From positions 1,798,001 to 1,862,000 of the forward strand of contig CAWHEF010000002.1 in the NCBI GenBank assembly GCA_963828385.1: a stretch of 64,000 bases of DNA, in the 5' to 3' direction. The notes under the pieces are model-generated. The model saw nothing but the letters and a program-made list of their open reading frames with translations. It made no database searches and was not told where the DNA came from. The translations under genes and the position numbers were made by a program. This DNA comes from Bog-756 sp963828385 (GTDB lineage Bacteria; Actinomycetota; Acidimicrobiia; Acidimicrobiales; RAAP-2). Positions within the stretch are counted from its first letter, which is position 1, and every line of letters begins with the position of its first letter. Below, in pieces: positions 43,111 through 52,178 of the stretch.

Positions 43111-44520
43111 TCAGGAGCGGTTCTTGCTCAACGAGAAGCTGATGAGCCCACCGGTCGACGTGCCGGGGCCGAACGTGTAGCCGTAGCCCCAGAGCAGCTG
43201 TCCGTTGGAGATGGACGGCCCGCAGGCCACCGGGCCGGGCGCTTGGTAGGACCAGTCCGTCGCACCATTGCTCGTGTCGAGAGCGGTCATCAAGCCGCTG
43301 CTGGTGCCGACGAAGGCCACGCCGCGCACGGCGCTCACGGGACCGAAGATCGTGCCAGGCAGCGGATGTCGCCACAGCAGCGCTCCCGTCGATGAGTCCA
43401 GAGCGATCACCTCCGAGCCGGCACCGGGTGCCTCGGTCCCAGGTGCGAGACCGTTCGCCCCCAAGATCATCTCGCCGTCGACCACTGCCGCCGAGCCGAT
43501 CTCGCCGCCGAACGGGCCACCGGGCGTGAGCGCAGTTTGCCAGACAACCCGCCCCGTCGTCCGGTCGAGCGCGTAGTAGTAGCCCGCCTTGTCGCCGTCA
43601 CCGACCAGGGCTCGGCCCTGAGCGGTCCACAGGTTGGGAGAGGCGCCGAAGTCGTAATCGTGACCGCCGGGATACCCGGCGCTGAAGACGTCATCGCTGG
43701 TGAACTGTCTCGACCAACGCAACGCTCCCGTGCGGTAGTCGAGCGCGAGAATCGAGTCCTCGAGGGGTCCGGCCGGCGGCGAAAGGTTCTGTCCGGTGCC
43801 CACGTAGAGAAGACCGAGCTGCCTGTCGACCGCCGGGGTCGACCAGATGCCGATGCCGGCACCATCGGACGCGTCGTTGGGCGTGGTGGTGAAGCGCCAT
43901 TCCTGGCGCCCCGTGCTGGCGTCGTATGCACCGATCGTGCCCTGGAAGGTGTAGTGGGACTCCTTGACGAAGACCTCGAACGAAGCCGTGCCCTGCAGCA
44001 CCAGGCCGTCGACGACGATGGGCGATGCAGAAATCTGCGCGTACGGGTTCGCGTTCGTGACAGCGCTCCAACGGATCGCACCGGTGGTCCGATCGAGCCC
44101 GAACAGGGTGTTGCCGGTAGCCGCGTACACGAAGGCTCCGTCGACAGCGGGAGCAGCAACGATCGAGGGACCGAGGTGTTGCTGCCAACGCTGTTGTCCC
44201 GTACGCACGTTCACAGCGTGCAAGTTGCCGTTCCAATCACCGAAGAACGCCACTCCGCCAACGACTGCGGGGGTGCCGACGACACCACCGAGGTCGCCGA
44301 TCGACCAATCCGGCGTCAGTTGGCCGACGGTCCCTCGAGTGATCCTGTGCTCGTTGGCGGCAAAGCGCGTGTTGTGGTGGTTGCGACCGTACATCGGCCA
44401 GCTCGTACCTCTCGATCCCCGGAGATGCGCAGCGGAAGCTTTTGGAACAGGCGGCACGATGAACGTGACCACGGCGATGCAAGCGGCGAGGACCGCAACG
44501 AGACCGGTCGACTTTCGCAT
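43111..44520 (-). CDS. Secreted PQQ-type beta-propeller protein
   Basis: A 469-residue exported protein. The signal peptide is clear: MRKSTGLVAVLAACIAVVTF then a Pro-rich stretch ending in KASAA, with an AxA cleavage site. The mature part begins with the quinoprotein-like WPMYGRNHHNTRFAANE and has repeated blades such as VVGTPAVVGGVAFFGDWNG, IVAAPAVDGAFVYAATGN, and DSSTGALLWRHPLPG. These resemble PQQ-dependent alcohol dehydrogenases, but I did not locate the full set of PQQ/calcium ligands, so it may be a non-enzymatic propeller. A poly-G ribosome site precedes the ATG. Codon use is less GC-rich than neighbours. Confidence 0.85.
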   Translation of the reverse strand: MRKSTGLVAVLAACIAVVTFIVPPVPKASAAHLRGSRGTSWPMYGRNHHNTRFAANEHRITRGTVGQLTPDWSIGDLGGVVGTPAVVGGVAFFGDWNGNLHAVNVRTGQQRWQQHLGPSIVAAPAVDGAFVYAATGNTLFGLDRTTGAIRWSAVTNANPYAQISASPIVVDGLVLQGTASFEVFVKESHYTFQGTIGAYDASTGRQEWRFTTTPNDASDGAGIGIWSTPAVDRQLGLLYVGTGQNLSPPAGPLEDSILALDYRTGALRWSRQFTSDDVFSAGYPGGHDYDFGASPNLWTAQGRALVGDGDKAGYYYALDRTTGRVVWQTALTPGGPFGGEIGSAAVVDGEMILGANGLAPGTEAPGAGSEVIALDSSTGALLWRHPLPGTIFGPVSAVRGVAFVGTSSGLMTALDTSNGATDWSYQAPGPVACGPSISNGQLLWGYGYTFGPGTSTGGLISFSLSKNRS

Positions 44521-44592
44521 GTCAAACCCCCCATTTGACCTGTGCAGCTCAGGCCTGCCTGACTGGCTTATCACCGTCAGACGGATTGTCAA
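44521..44592 (-). promoter_or_regulatory. Upstream region of propeller gene: TTGACA box and GTCAAA dyad
   Basis: GTCAAA (44521-44526) and TTTGAC (44534-44539) form an inverted repeat overlapping the ribosome site. A perfect minus-strand TTGACA lies at 44587-44592 with TAAGCC or GATAAG 14-16 bases on, a weak -10. The 202-base gap to the next gene contains no coding region. Confidence 0.33.
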
Positions 44593-44722
44593 ACGACCGG
44601 CGAACGGAATGGAACGAGGGCGCCGGCATTTCGGCCGCCGGCGGCGAGCCGTTCGAGCCTCGGACCTTGTCAGGGGAGGAGCCTCGAAGCCGAGCCTTCG
44701 AGCCCGGTACGGCAAGTGGAAC

Positions 44723-45098
44723 TCAGTACGGCAGGTCCTGCGGGCGGCAGTTCCGGTAGTCGGGCTCGAGAGGGCCTTCGAACCTCACGGCCTCGATGGT
44801 CGACCTACCCTCGAGCAGGGCCCGGGCGATGCGGTGCATCCCGTCCATGACCCGCCCCTCCGAGCTGAGGATGACGGGATAGCCCATGTCGACCTCGCCG
44901 ATGAGTCGGACGTGGTCGACCACCGCCCGAACGGTCGGACGTGTGAACTCGTCGAACCAGTAGACGGTGTCGATCTCGCCGATACGTGCCGATGTCGACC
45001 TGCTCGACCGGCAGGTGGCGGCTCAAGGCGATGAGCCGATCGACGTCCCAGGCATCGAGCCCTTCCGCCCCTGGCCAGAAGTGGTACTGCTTTCGCAC
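44723..45098 (-). pseudogene. ParB-nuclease-like small protein, frameshifted
   Basis: Two frames make one protein of about 125 residues. From 45098: MRKQYHFWPGAEGLDAWDVD, then LIALSRHLPVEQVDI. Then, in another frame: IGEIDTVYWFDEFT, VVDHVRLIGEVDMGYPVIL, GRVMDGMHRIARAL and a C-terminus ending CRPQDLPY. The middle resembles the ParB/Srx fold (VMDGMHR is like the family DGxHR). One extra base near 44988-44997 explains the shift. I recall relatives labelled as chromosome-partitioning-like proteins, without known function. Confidence 0.7.
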
Positions 45099-45125
45099 GA
45101 TCGAAGGTGTCGCCGCGGGCCGAGA

Positions 45126-46411
45126 TCAGTTGTGTCGGACCTGGTCGAAGGGGACGTCCCGATCGGCGGCGTACTCCCTCGGCATGCCGAGGATCCGCTC
45201 GCTGATGATGTTACGGGCCATCTCCGTGCTCCCGCCGCCGAGGCTGCCTCCCTGGCGGTTGAGGTACGCCTCGCCCCAGTTGAACGCATCGGGGTCGTCG
45301 TCGATCCACACCCCCATCGCCGGGCCGGCGATGTCGAGGGCGATGTCGAGATGGCGTTCGGTCGCCGTGGCGGCGAACAGGCGCGGGATGGCTCCCGCCG
45401 CCCCCGGCAGCGCCCCGCTGCGAATTCCGGCGCCCACCCGATGGACGAGCTGGTTCTGCACCCGGCTGTGCACCCGGTCCTCTGCCACCAGTTGGCGGAC
45501 CCGGGGGTCGCCGTCCTTCCCCGTACCCTTGGCCAGGGCGACCAGGTCCGAACGCTGGGCGCCGTGTCCCGATCCGGCCACGGCCACGCCGCTGATGAAG
45601 GGCGACCCGCCCCCCACCGCGTCGCGTTCGTGGAAGAGGAGCCGGGAGGCGACGGTCCAGCCGTCGTCGATCTCACCGACCACGTCGTCTGCGGGCACCA
45701 GGACGTCATCGAAGTACTCCTGGCAGAACTCGGCTGTGCCGTTGGACATGGTGATCCGCTGGATCTCCACCCCGGGTTGGTGGATCTTCATGATGAACAT
45801 GGTCAGGCCCCGGTGCTTGGGGACCTGCCAGTTGGTGCGGGTCAGGCACATGGCGTAGTCCGACCGGAACGCCCCCGAGCTCCAGATCTTCGAGCCGTTG
45901 AGCACGAACATGTCCCCGTCCCTCGTTGCCCTGGTGACGAGGCCGGCGAGGTCCGAACCGCCGCTGGGCTCCGACAAGAACTGCACCCACAGCTCGTCCC
46001 CGGACAGGATGGCCGGGATGTGGCGGAGCTTCTGCTCCTCGGTCCCGAACTCGAGCAGCGTGGCCGCCAGGATCGACAGCGTCGGGACGTTGAACAGGGT
46101 GGGCATCTGGTAGGGCAACGACTCCTGGGTGAACGCCCGCTGGTGCATCCGGCTCAGTCCCTGGCCTCCATAGGCGCGGGGAAGCAGAGACCGGCGAACC
46201 CGCCGTCGAACAGCAGGCCTTGGAGGCGGCGGGCCCGCTCCCCCGAGTCGTCCTGGCGCGACAGGAGCTGGTTGTTCATCCCCTCGGGCAGCCTGGGCAT
46301 GTTCTCCGCCAACCACGACCGGGCCCGGGCCCGGAACGACTCCACCTCCTCCATGTCGGGATCGGGATCGGCCGGCACAGTTCCGTTGGTCGCCGTCGGT
46401 TGGTCGCTCAT
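45126..46411 (-). pseudogene. Acyl-CoA dehydrogenase, frameshifted
   Basis: From the ATG at 46411 the frame gives MSDQPTATNG and a normal N-terminal helix set to GGFAGLCFP. It then stops, while the continuation RAYGGQGLSRMHQRAF is one frame away and runs to 45126. A missing base in the G4 run at 46178-46181 (C4 on the coding strand) explains it. The repaired protein has about 428 residues with LSEPSGGSDLAGL, NGSKIWSSGA and the C-terminal GGGSTEMARNIISERILGMPRE. Its start overlaps the stop of the paired dehydrogenase, so they probably form a heteromer. Confidence 0.88.
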
Positions 46412-47562
46412 GACGACGTCGCGTCCGTGTCGAGACCCATGATCCGGGCCACCCGCTCGCGGTGGTCGGCCGGCGTGCCGAGCTGGGTGCGGTCGACGAC
46501 GACCCGGCGAAGGTAGAGGTGGAGGTCGTGGTCCCAGGTGACTCCGATCCCGCCGTGCAACTGGATGCAGTCCTGGACGATGGCGGGCGCCTTCTCGCCG
46601 ATGTAGGCCTTGGCCACGCTGACCAGCTCGGCCGCGTCCGACGCGTCGGTGGCGACGGCGCGGGCAGCCGCTTCGACGGTCGCAAAGCAGGCCTCGACCC
46701 ACATCCTCATGTCGGCGAACCGGTGCTTCAACGCCTGATAGGAGGCCAACGGACGCCCGAACGAGTAGCGGTCGAAGCTGTACTCGACGGTCATCTGGAG
46801 CACCTGGTCGACGATGCCGGCGAGCTCGGCACACTGGAGCACCACGGCGGTCTCGAGCTGATGCTCGACGGCGTCTCCCGCCGATTTGGCCACGCCGAGC
46901 ACCTCGTCGGCCCCCACGCGCACCTGGTCGAAGGTGACCTCGGCGAAGCGGCGGACCAGGTCGAGCGATTTCGCCCCACGCACGCCGAGCCCGGCCGCGT
47001 CCGAGCGCACCAGGACCTGGACCACGCCGCCGTCGGGCCCGGACGCCGTTATCAGGAAGAGGTCGGCCTGCCCTGCCGATTCGACCGGGTCGGTCACGCC
47101 CTGAAGGACCATCCCGCCCCCGTCCTCCCACCGGGCGCGGAGGGTTCCCCCAGGAGCCAACCCGGCAGCTGGGGCGGCGAGCACCCAGGAAGCGATGGTT
47201 CCACCGTCGAGCAGACCCGGCAGGTGCGCTTGGCGCTGGTCGGCGGTCCCCGACCGGGCGATCGCCTCGGCGACCACGTTGACCGGCACGAACGGGCCCG
47301 GTGACACCAGCCGGCCCCGCTCCTCGGCGATGAGGGACAGGTCGACGAGACCGTGGTCGGACACGCTGCCACCGCCATCCGCCTCGGCGACGAGCATCGA
47401 CGTCCAGCCGAGCTCGGCCCCCTGCCGCCACCAGTCGGCGTCGAATCCCCGGGGCTCGGTCTCGGCCAGCCGGCGGACCACCGACAGGGAGCACGTCCCC
47501 TCCACGAACTTCTGCGTCGTCTCGCGGAGGAGCGACTGGTCGTCGCTGAGCTCGAAGTCCAC
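46408..47562 (-). CDS. Acyl-CoA dehydrogenase, partner subunit type
   Basis: A 384-residue acyl-CoA dehydrogenase. GTG at 47562 gives VDFELSDDQSLLRETTQKFV. The C-terminal half has FDRYSFGRPLASYQALKHRFADM and LHGGIGVTWDHDLHLYLRR. The middle domain is divergent (ASWVLAAPAAG) and lacks the usual SEPxAGSD. This pattern is that of the second subunit in alpha2beta2 acyl-CoA dehydrogenases known from cholesterol side-chain degradation. It sits between a P450 (6-base gap) and the other dehydrogenase (ATGA overlap). Confidence 0.9.
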   Translation of the reverse strand: MDFELSDDQSLLRETTQKFVEGTCSLSVVRRLAETEPRGFDADWWRQGAELGWTSMLVAEADGGGSVSDHGLVDLSLIAEERGRLVSPGPFVPVNVVAEAIARSGTADQRQAHLPGLLDGGTIASWVLAAPAAGLAPGGTLRARWEDGGGMVLQGVTDPVESAGQADLFLITASGPDGGVVQVLVRSDAAGLGVRGAKSLDLVRRFAEVTFDQVRVGADEVLGVAKSAGDAVEHQLETAVVLQCAELAGIVDQVLQMTVEYSFDRYSFGRPLASYQALKHRFADMRMWVEACFATVEAAARAVATDASDAAELVSVAKAYIGEKAPAIVQDCIQLHGGIGVTWDHDLHLYLRRVVVDRTQLGTPADHRERVARIMGLDTDATSS

Positions 47563-47567
47563 GGCCC

Positions 47568-48830
47568 CTACTCTGGCTTGCCGGTCTCTTGGTTGTCGCT
47601 CGCCGGCTTGCCTGCTTCGAACACCAGGGGCAGGGAGTCGATCTGGCGGAGGCCGGAGTGGTAGACGAGCTCGGTGCCAGGGGCGATGGCATAGGTCGGG
47701 ATCCGTCGGTGCCACTCCCGCAGCGTGACCCGGAGCTCCATCCTGGCCAGGTGCGAACCGAGGCAGCGGTGGACCCCGCCCCCGAACGCCAGGTGCCGGT
47801 TGGGGTCCCGCCGGAGGTCCACCACGTCGGCCCCCGGGACGGCCACTTCGTCCGTGTTGGCCGCCCCGATGCTGACAGCGACGTTCTCGCCTTTCCGGAT
47901 CGGGCACCCCTCGAGCTCGATGTCGCCGGTGGCCACACGGGGGACGGTTGTGACCGGCGACTCCCACCGCAGCAGCTCCTCGACGGCCGAGGGGATGAGG
48001 GAGGGGTCCTCGACGATCCTCCGACGATCCTCGGGATGGGTGGCCAGGTAGGCCAGCATGCACTCGAGGCTGTCGGTGACCGTGTCCAGCCCGGCCAGGA
48101 GGAACAGGAAGCAGATCCCGACGATCTCGTCGACGGTCAGCCGCTTCTCCTCGATCTCGGCCGCCAGGCACAGGCTCAGGATGTCGTCGCCCTTCTCGGG
48201 CTTGGAACGTCGTTCGTTCACGGCGTCGGCGAAGTACGACTCGATGCGGCCCGCCGCCGCCTGCATGCTGGCCTTGACCTCGTCGAGGTCGTCACCCGCG
48301 GGCCGCAGGATGCCGTCCTTCATCTCGAGGAACTCGGGGAGCTGTGAGAGGGGCAGGCCGATCAGCCGGAGGAAGACGGCGGAGGGCAGCGGTATGGCCA
48401 GATCGTCGGTGAATTCGCAGTGTCCGAGCCCGATGAACGAGTCGATCCGCTCGTTGACCATGGCGGCGACCTCGGCCTCCAGGGCGTTCATCCGCTTGGG
48501 GGCGAAGATCGGGTCGAGCAGCCTCCGGTAGTTGCGGTGCTCGGGCGGGTCCACCTGGAGGGGGATCAGGGGGACCGACTGTCCCAGGTCGACCGCTTCC
48601 ATGCCGGAGGAGAACTCGCCAGGGTGTTGGAGGACGTACTCGGCCGCCGAGCGCCGGACGACCTGGGGACCGAACGGACCCGGCACCGCCGGTCCGGCGG
48701 ATCTGGCCTGCCGGTAGAAGGGCTGGGGGCAGGCGGCCACGCCCGGGTCCATGAATCCTTCCGGTTCGAACCCCCCGGCACCCTCGGCCCCGGTCTGCTC
48801 GCTCGGCTCAATCTCTCGGGCCTGCGTCAT
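47568..48830 (-). CDS. Cytochrome P450 (soluble, bacterial)
   Basis: A 420-residue P450. Heme loop FGGGVHRCLG (Cys at about 356), ExxR at 285-288, and the I-helix AGLDTVTD (246-253). It heads a transcription unit with two acyl-CoA dehydrogenases, so hydroxylation and acyl-CoA oxidation probably work on related intermediates. It diverges from the FGGY kinase gene across 231 bases, which contain no gene. Confidence 0.93.
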   Translation of the reverse strand: MTQAREIEPSEQTGAEGAGGFEPEGFMDPGVAACPQPFYRQARSAGPAVPGPFGPQVVRRSAAEYVLQHPGEFSSGMEAVDLGQSVPLIPLQVDPPEHRNYRRLLDPIFAPKRMNALEAEVAAMVNERIDSFIGLGHCEFTDDLAIPLPSAVFLRLIGLPLSQLPEFLEMKDGILRPAGDDLDEVKASMQAAAGRIESYFADAVNERRSKPEKGDDILSLCLAAEIEEKRLTVDEIVGICFLFLLAGLDTVTDSLECMLAYLATHPEDRRRIVEDPSLIPSAVEELLRWESPVTTVPRVATGDIELEGCPIRKGENVAVSIGAANTDEVAVPGADVVDLRRDPNRHLAFGGGVHRCLGSHLARMELRVTLREWHRRIPTYAIAPGTELVYHSGLRQIDSLPLVFEAGKPASDNQETGKPE

Positions 48831-49061
48831 CGCCTTCCTCCCCGGCGGCGCCCGGTGGCGCCGCGACCGTCTCCCCGACGCTGAGAATCTGGTTCCCCCC
48901 GGCGTGTGAGAATCGGCTTTTCACGTACTCTATCCCGCGGCCGGTCGGGCGTCATGGGGCCCTGCCCGGGGGCTGAGGCTGGGACGGGCCCAGGTCGTCG
49001 TTGCACCGGGCAGAGTAACGACCTGGACCGGACCACGAACGAGGAACGAGGACGACCGACA

Positions 49062-50627
49062 ATGAACACCCCCCCGGACCCCGGTCCGGTGACCGTCGGA
49101 ATCGACATCGGGACCACCTCGGTCAAGGCCCTGGCCGTCGACGGGGACGGAACGGTGGTGGCGGGAGCGCGGGTTCCCCATCGGATCCTCCATGAATCGG
49201 CCGACCATCTCGAGCACGACGCCAATGCCGCCTGGCGCAGGGGTCCGCGACGGGCACTCGCCATCGTGCGGCGGTCGCTGGCCTCGGCTCCTGGTGCCGG
49301 AGCGGGGGTGGGTGGCAATGGGGATGCGAGGACTGGCGGCGCGGCCGGGGGGCCGATCGCCGGGATCTGCGTGGCGGGGATGGTCCCCTCCATCACCGGT
49401 GTCGACCGGCGGGGCATCCCCCGGACGCCGGGACTGCTCTACGGAGATGTGCGCGGCCGGAGAGCGTCGCCGTCGGCCCCCGAAGGGCAGCCGGGCCCGA
49501 TGCCGGACGCCGAGGGGTTCGTCAGGTGGACGGTGGCCGAGATGCCCGGCGCCTTCGGCTACTGGCCGGCCCAGGCTGTCGCCACCCACGGGCTGGGCGG
49601 TGGCGCCGTGATCGACACCGCGGTGGGATCGACGCTCGGGAACCTGATGCAACAGGGACGATGGAACGAGTCGCTCCTGGCGGACATCGGGCTCTCCAGC
49701 GCGCAGCTCCCCCAGGTCGTCGCGACCGGGCAGGCGGCGGTCACCACCGTGCTGCCGCCGCTCACCGGGCGCGCCGGACCTGGTCGCCGGGGGGCCGGGT
49801 CGGGGGGTCGGTCCACCGGCCTGGAGGACGAGGTCGCCGTGGCGGGAGGGACCATCGACGCCTTCTGCGACCAGATCGTCGCCGGTGCCGACGCCGTCGG
49901 GGACGTGCTCGTCATCTTCGGTGCCACCCTCATCACCTGGGTGGTGACCGACGAATGGGTCGAGGCCCCGGGCGTCTGGACGGTGCCCCACACGGTCCCG
50001 GGCAAGGTGCTCGTCGGCGGCCCGAGCAACGCCGGGGCCCTCTTCGTCGACTGGGCCCGCTCACTGCTCCGTCTGGGACGGGCCAGGCGAGGTCCCGGTC
50101 CCGCCGGGGACGACGGAGCGCCTGAAGGTCGGGCCGACGGTCGAGACGCGGGGCGCAGTGGGGACCCGCGGCGGGTGCCGGTGTGGCTCCCCTACCTGCG
50201 CGGCGAGCGGGTCCCGTACCACGACACGACCCTGCGGGCCGCGCTCTTCGACCTCGACATCACCGACGGCCCTTCCGGGCTGGGCCGGGCCGTGTACGAG
50301 GCGAGCGGGTTCGTGGTGCGGAGCATCCTCGACCGCTCGGGCGTGACCGGTCGGCGCATCGTGGCCAGCGGCGGGGGAACGTGTGACGCGGCGTGGATGG
50401 CGAGCGTGGCCGATGCCACCGGGCTCCCGATCGATACGGTGGCCGTTCCCGAGGGGGCGGCTCTGGGCGCCGCCTACCTGGCCCGGATGGCGGCAGGTCT
50501 GGAGCCATCACTCGAGGGCTCGAACCGGTGGGCGAGATCGGGCGGTCGGGTGCTTCCCGACCCCGCTTGGCGTGAGGCGGCCGACAGGCGGTACCGCCGG
50601 TTCTGCGACCTGGGCTCGGGCCGGTAG
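49062..50627 (+). CDS. FGGY family carbohydrate kinase
   Basis: Sugar or polyol kinase of the xylulokinase type, 521 residues. The N-terminal ATPase loop is VGIDIGTTSVKALAVDGDG. The C-terminal nucleotide site includes IVASGGGTCDAAWMASVADATG and VPEGAALGAAYLARMAAG. In between, VAVAGGTIDAFCDQIVAGA and WLPYLRGERVPY are conserved. Three Gly/Arg-rich low-complexity inserts (around residues 85-100, 245-260 and 345-370) enlarge it. ATG at 49062 has a weak upstream site (GAGGA). It stands alone; the adjacent reverse alcohol dehydrogenase could supply a ketose. Confidence 0.88.
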   Translation: MNTPPDPGPVTVGIDIGTTSVKALAVDGDGTVVAGARVPHRILHESADHLEHDANAAWRRGPRRALAIVRRSLASAPGAGAGVGGNGDARTGGAAGGPIAGICVAGMVPSITGVDRRGIPRTPGLLYGDVRGRRASPSAPEGQPGPMPDAEGFVRWTVAEMPGAFGYWPAQAVATHGLGGGAVIDTAVGSTLGNLMQQGRWNESLLADIGLSSAQLPQVVATGQAAVTTVLPPLTGRAGPGRRGAGSGGRSTGLEDEVAVAGGTIDAFCDQIVAGADAVGDVLVIFGATLITWVVTDEWVEAPGVWTVPHTVPGKVLVGGPSNAGALFVDWARSLLRLGRARRGPGPAGDDGAPEGRADGRDAGRSGDPRRVPVWLPYLRGERVPYHDTTLRAALFDLDITDGPSGLGRAVYEASGFVVRSILDRSGVTGRRIVASGGGTCDAAWMASVADATGLPIDTVAVPEGAALGAAYLARMAAGLEPSLEGSNRWARSGGRVLPDPAWREAADRRYRRFCDLGSGR

Positions 50628-50648
50628 GTACCGGAGCCGCTCGTCGTC

Positions 50649-50707
50649 GGACTACCGCCCGGACTATCCCCGGACCGCTGCCGGGACTACCGCCCGGACT
50701 ACCGCCC
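50649..50707. repeat. 12-bp direct repeats over the alcohol dehydrogenase stop
   Basis: GGACTACCGCCC occurs exactly at 50649-50660, 50684-50695 and 50696-50707, with a degenerate stretch (GGACTATCCCCGG...) between the first two. The TAG stop of the alcohol dehydrogenase (50699-50701 on the minus strand) lies inside the last copy. Confidence 0.8.
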
Positions 50708-51943
50708 GGCGATCGGCTCGAACGCCACCTTGACGGCGCCGCTCGACTGCTGGTCGGCGAGCGTCCGCAGGGCGTCGTGCCACCGGTCCATCGGGAATCG
50801 ATGGGTGAGCATGCCATCGAGGTCGACCCGACCCGAGGCGACGAGGTCGAGGTAGTGGCGGATGGCGTGCTGCCGCACCCCGTCGACCTCCTCGACCCCG
50901 AACGCATTCGAGCCGATCAGGGTCAGCTCCTTGAAATAGACCGGCGTGTACTCCCAGCGACCGGGCGTGTGCACTCCGGTCTGCACGAGCCTGCCCCGTT
51001 CCGCCAGCACCCTCACCCCGACCTCCAGGGTCTCGGGCCGGGCCACGGTGTCGTAGATGACGTCGACCCCTCCCGGCTGGGCCATCGGCAGTCCGGCCAA
51101 CGGCGTGTGCAGCACGCCGCCCGACCACTCGGCCACCGCTTCGGTGAGCTCGAGCCTCGGCTCGTGGGCGAAGACCGCCGAGGCCCCGAGCTTCGTGGCC
51201 AGCCGGGCCTGGGCCGGGAAGCGGGCCACCACGCCGACCTCCGTCTCGGGATAGAGCGAGCGGAGCACGGCGACGCTCGTGACCCCGAGGGCTCCCGCTC
51301 CGTAGACGAGCGCTCGGCCGCCTGGGGGCGGAGGGCTCTTCAACACGGCGTGCAGCGACACCGAGAACGGGTCGGCCAGCACCGCCACCTCGTCGCTCAC
51401 GTCGTCGGGGACGGGGATCAGCATGGAGTCGTGCACGGCCATCAGGTCGGCCCAGCCCCCGGGGGCGTCGGTGGCGACGCCCACGTGGACGCCCGGGCCC
51501 AGGGCCCCGCTGGTGAAGCTGTGACAGAGGTTCAGGTCGCCCCGCTCGCAGGCCGGGCAGACGGGCTCGATCCCCCGCGGACCACAGGACAGCCACGGGT
51601 TGAGCAACACTCGCTGTCCCACCTCCAGCCCCGATGCCTCGGGACCGAGCGCCACCACTTCGGCCACGACCTCGTGGCCGGGGATGTGCGGAATCGAGGA
51701 GAAGGCAGCCATCGGATTGTCGAGATCACCCTCCTCGAACTCGCCGAGCACGAGCTTCGACTCCGAGCCGCACACCCCCGACAGCCGGGGTCGGGTCATC
51801 ACCCAGTCCGGCCGGACGAGGTGGGCGTCGTCCACGTCGTGGAGCCCGAAGGGCAGCGATGCGAGCCGCTCATCGAGCTCGTCCCCGGGAGCGTCGAAGG
51901 TGTCTGCCGGGTCACGGGGAAGGCCGAAGACGAGCGCCCTCAC
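50699..51943 (-). CDS. Zinc-binding alcohol dehydrogenase family protein (MDR)
   Basis: Medium-chain dehydrogenase of 414 residues, oxidising an alcohol with NAD(P). Catalytic zinc region: GVCGSESK and IPGHEVVAEVVALG. The structural-zinc lobe is CGPRGIEPVCPACERGDLNLC. The nucleotide motif is VYGAGALGVTSVAVL. The N-terminal leader of about 45 residues before RPRLSGVCGSE is longer than usual. Reading leftward, it is convergent with the FGGY kinase. Sugar or steroid alcohol substrates are both possible. Confidence 0.9.
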   Translation of the reverse strand: MRALVFGLPRDPADTFDAPGDELDERLASLPFGLHDVDDAHLVRPDWVMTRPRLSGVCGSESKLVLGEFEEGDLDNPMAAFSSIPHIPGHEVVAEVVALGPEASGLEVGQRVLLNPWLSCGPRGIEPVCPACERGDLNLCHSFTSGALGPGVHVGVATDAPGGWADLMAVHDSMLIPVPDDVSDEVAVLADPFSVSLHAVLKSPPPPGGRALVYGAGALGVTSVAVLRSLYPETEVGVVARFPAQARLATKLGASAVFAHEPRLELTEAVAEWSGGVLHTPLAGLPMAQPGGVDVIYDTVARPETLEVGVRVLAERGRLVQTGVHTPGRWEYTPVYFKELTLIGSNAFGVEEVDGVRQHAIRHYLDLVASGRVDLDGMLTHRFPMDRWHDALRTLADQQSSGAVKVAFEPIAGR

Positions 51944-52126
51944 GACGGCGATGCTTCCGTGTTCGAGCTCCGGGCTCGCTCGCTGGCCGGCGTGCTCATC
52001 GATCAGCCGCCGGTCGAGGCCTTCTGGTCAGGTCGTGCTCGTTTGGCGGAAGCGTATGTGGGGACGGTTGCATGGTGGCCCCCGAGCGTAGGCGACGGTC
52101 GGGTGTTGGCGACCGGGATCATGACG

Positions 52127-52178
52127 GCCTCACGACGGAGCCTCAGGATGCAGCCTCACGACGGAACCTCACGACAGA
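52127..52178. repeat. 13-bp tandem repeat x4 over the GMC gene stop
   Basis: Units start at 52127, 52140, 52153 and 52166: GCCTCACGACGGA, GCCTCAGGATGCA, GCCTCACGACGGA and ACCTCACGACAGA. The GMC oxidoreductase stop (52169-52171) is inside the last unit. The rest of the gap, 51944-52126, has no gene. Confidence 0.8.
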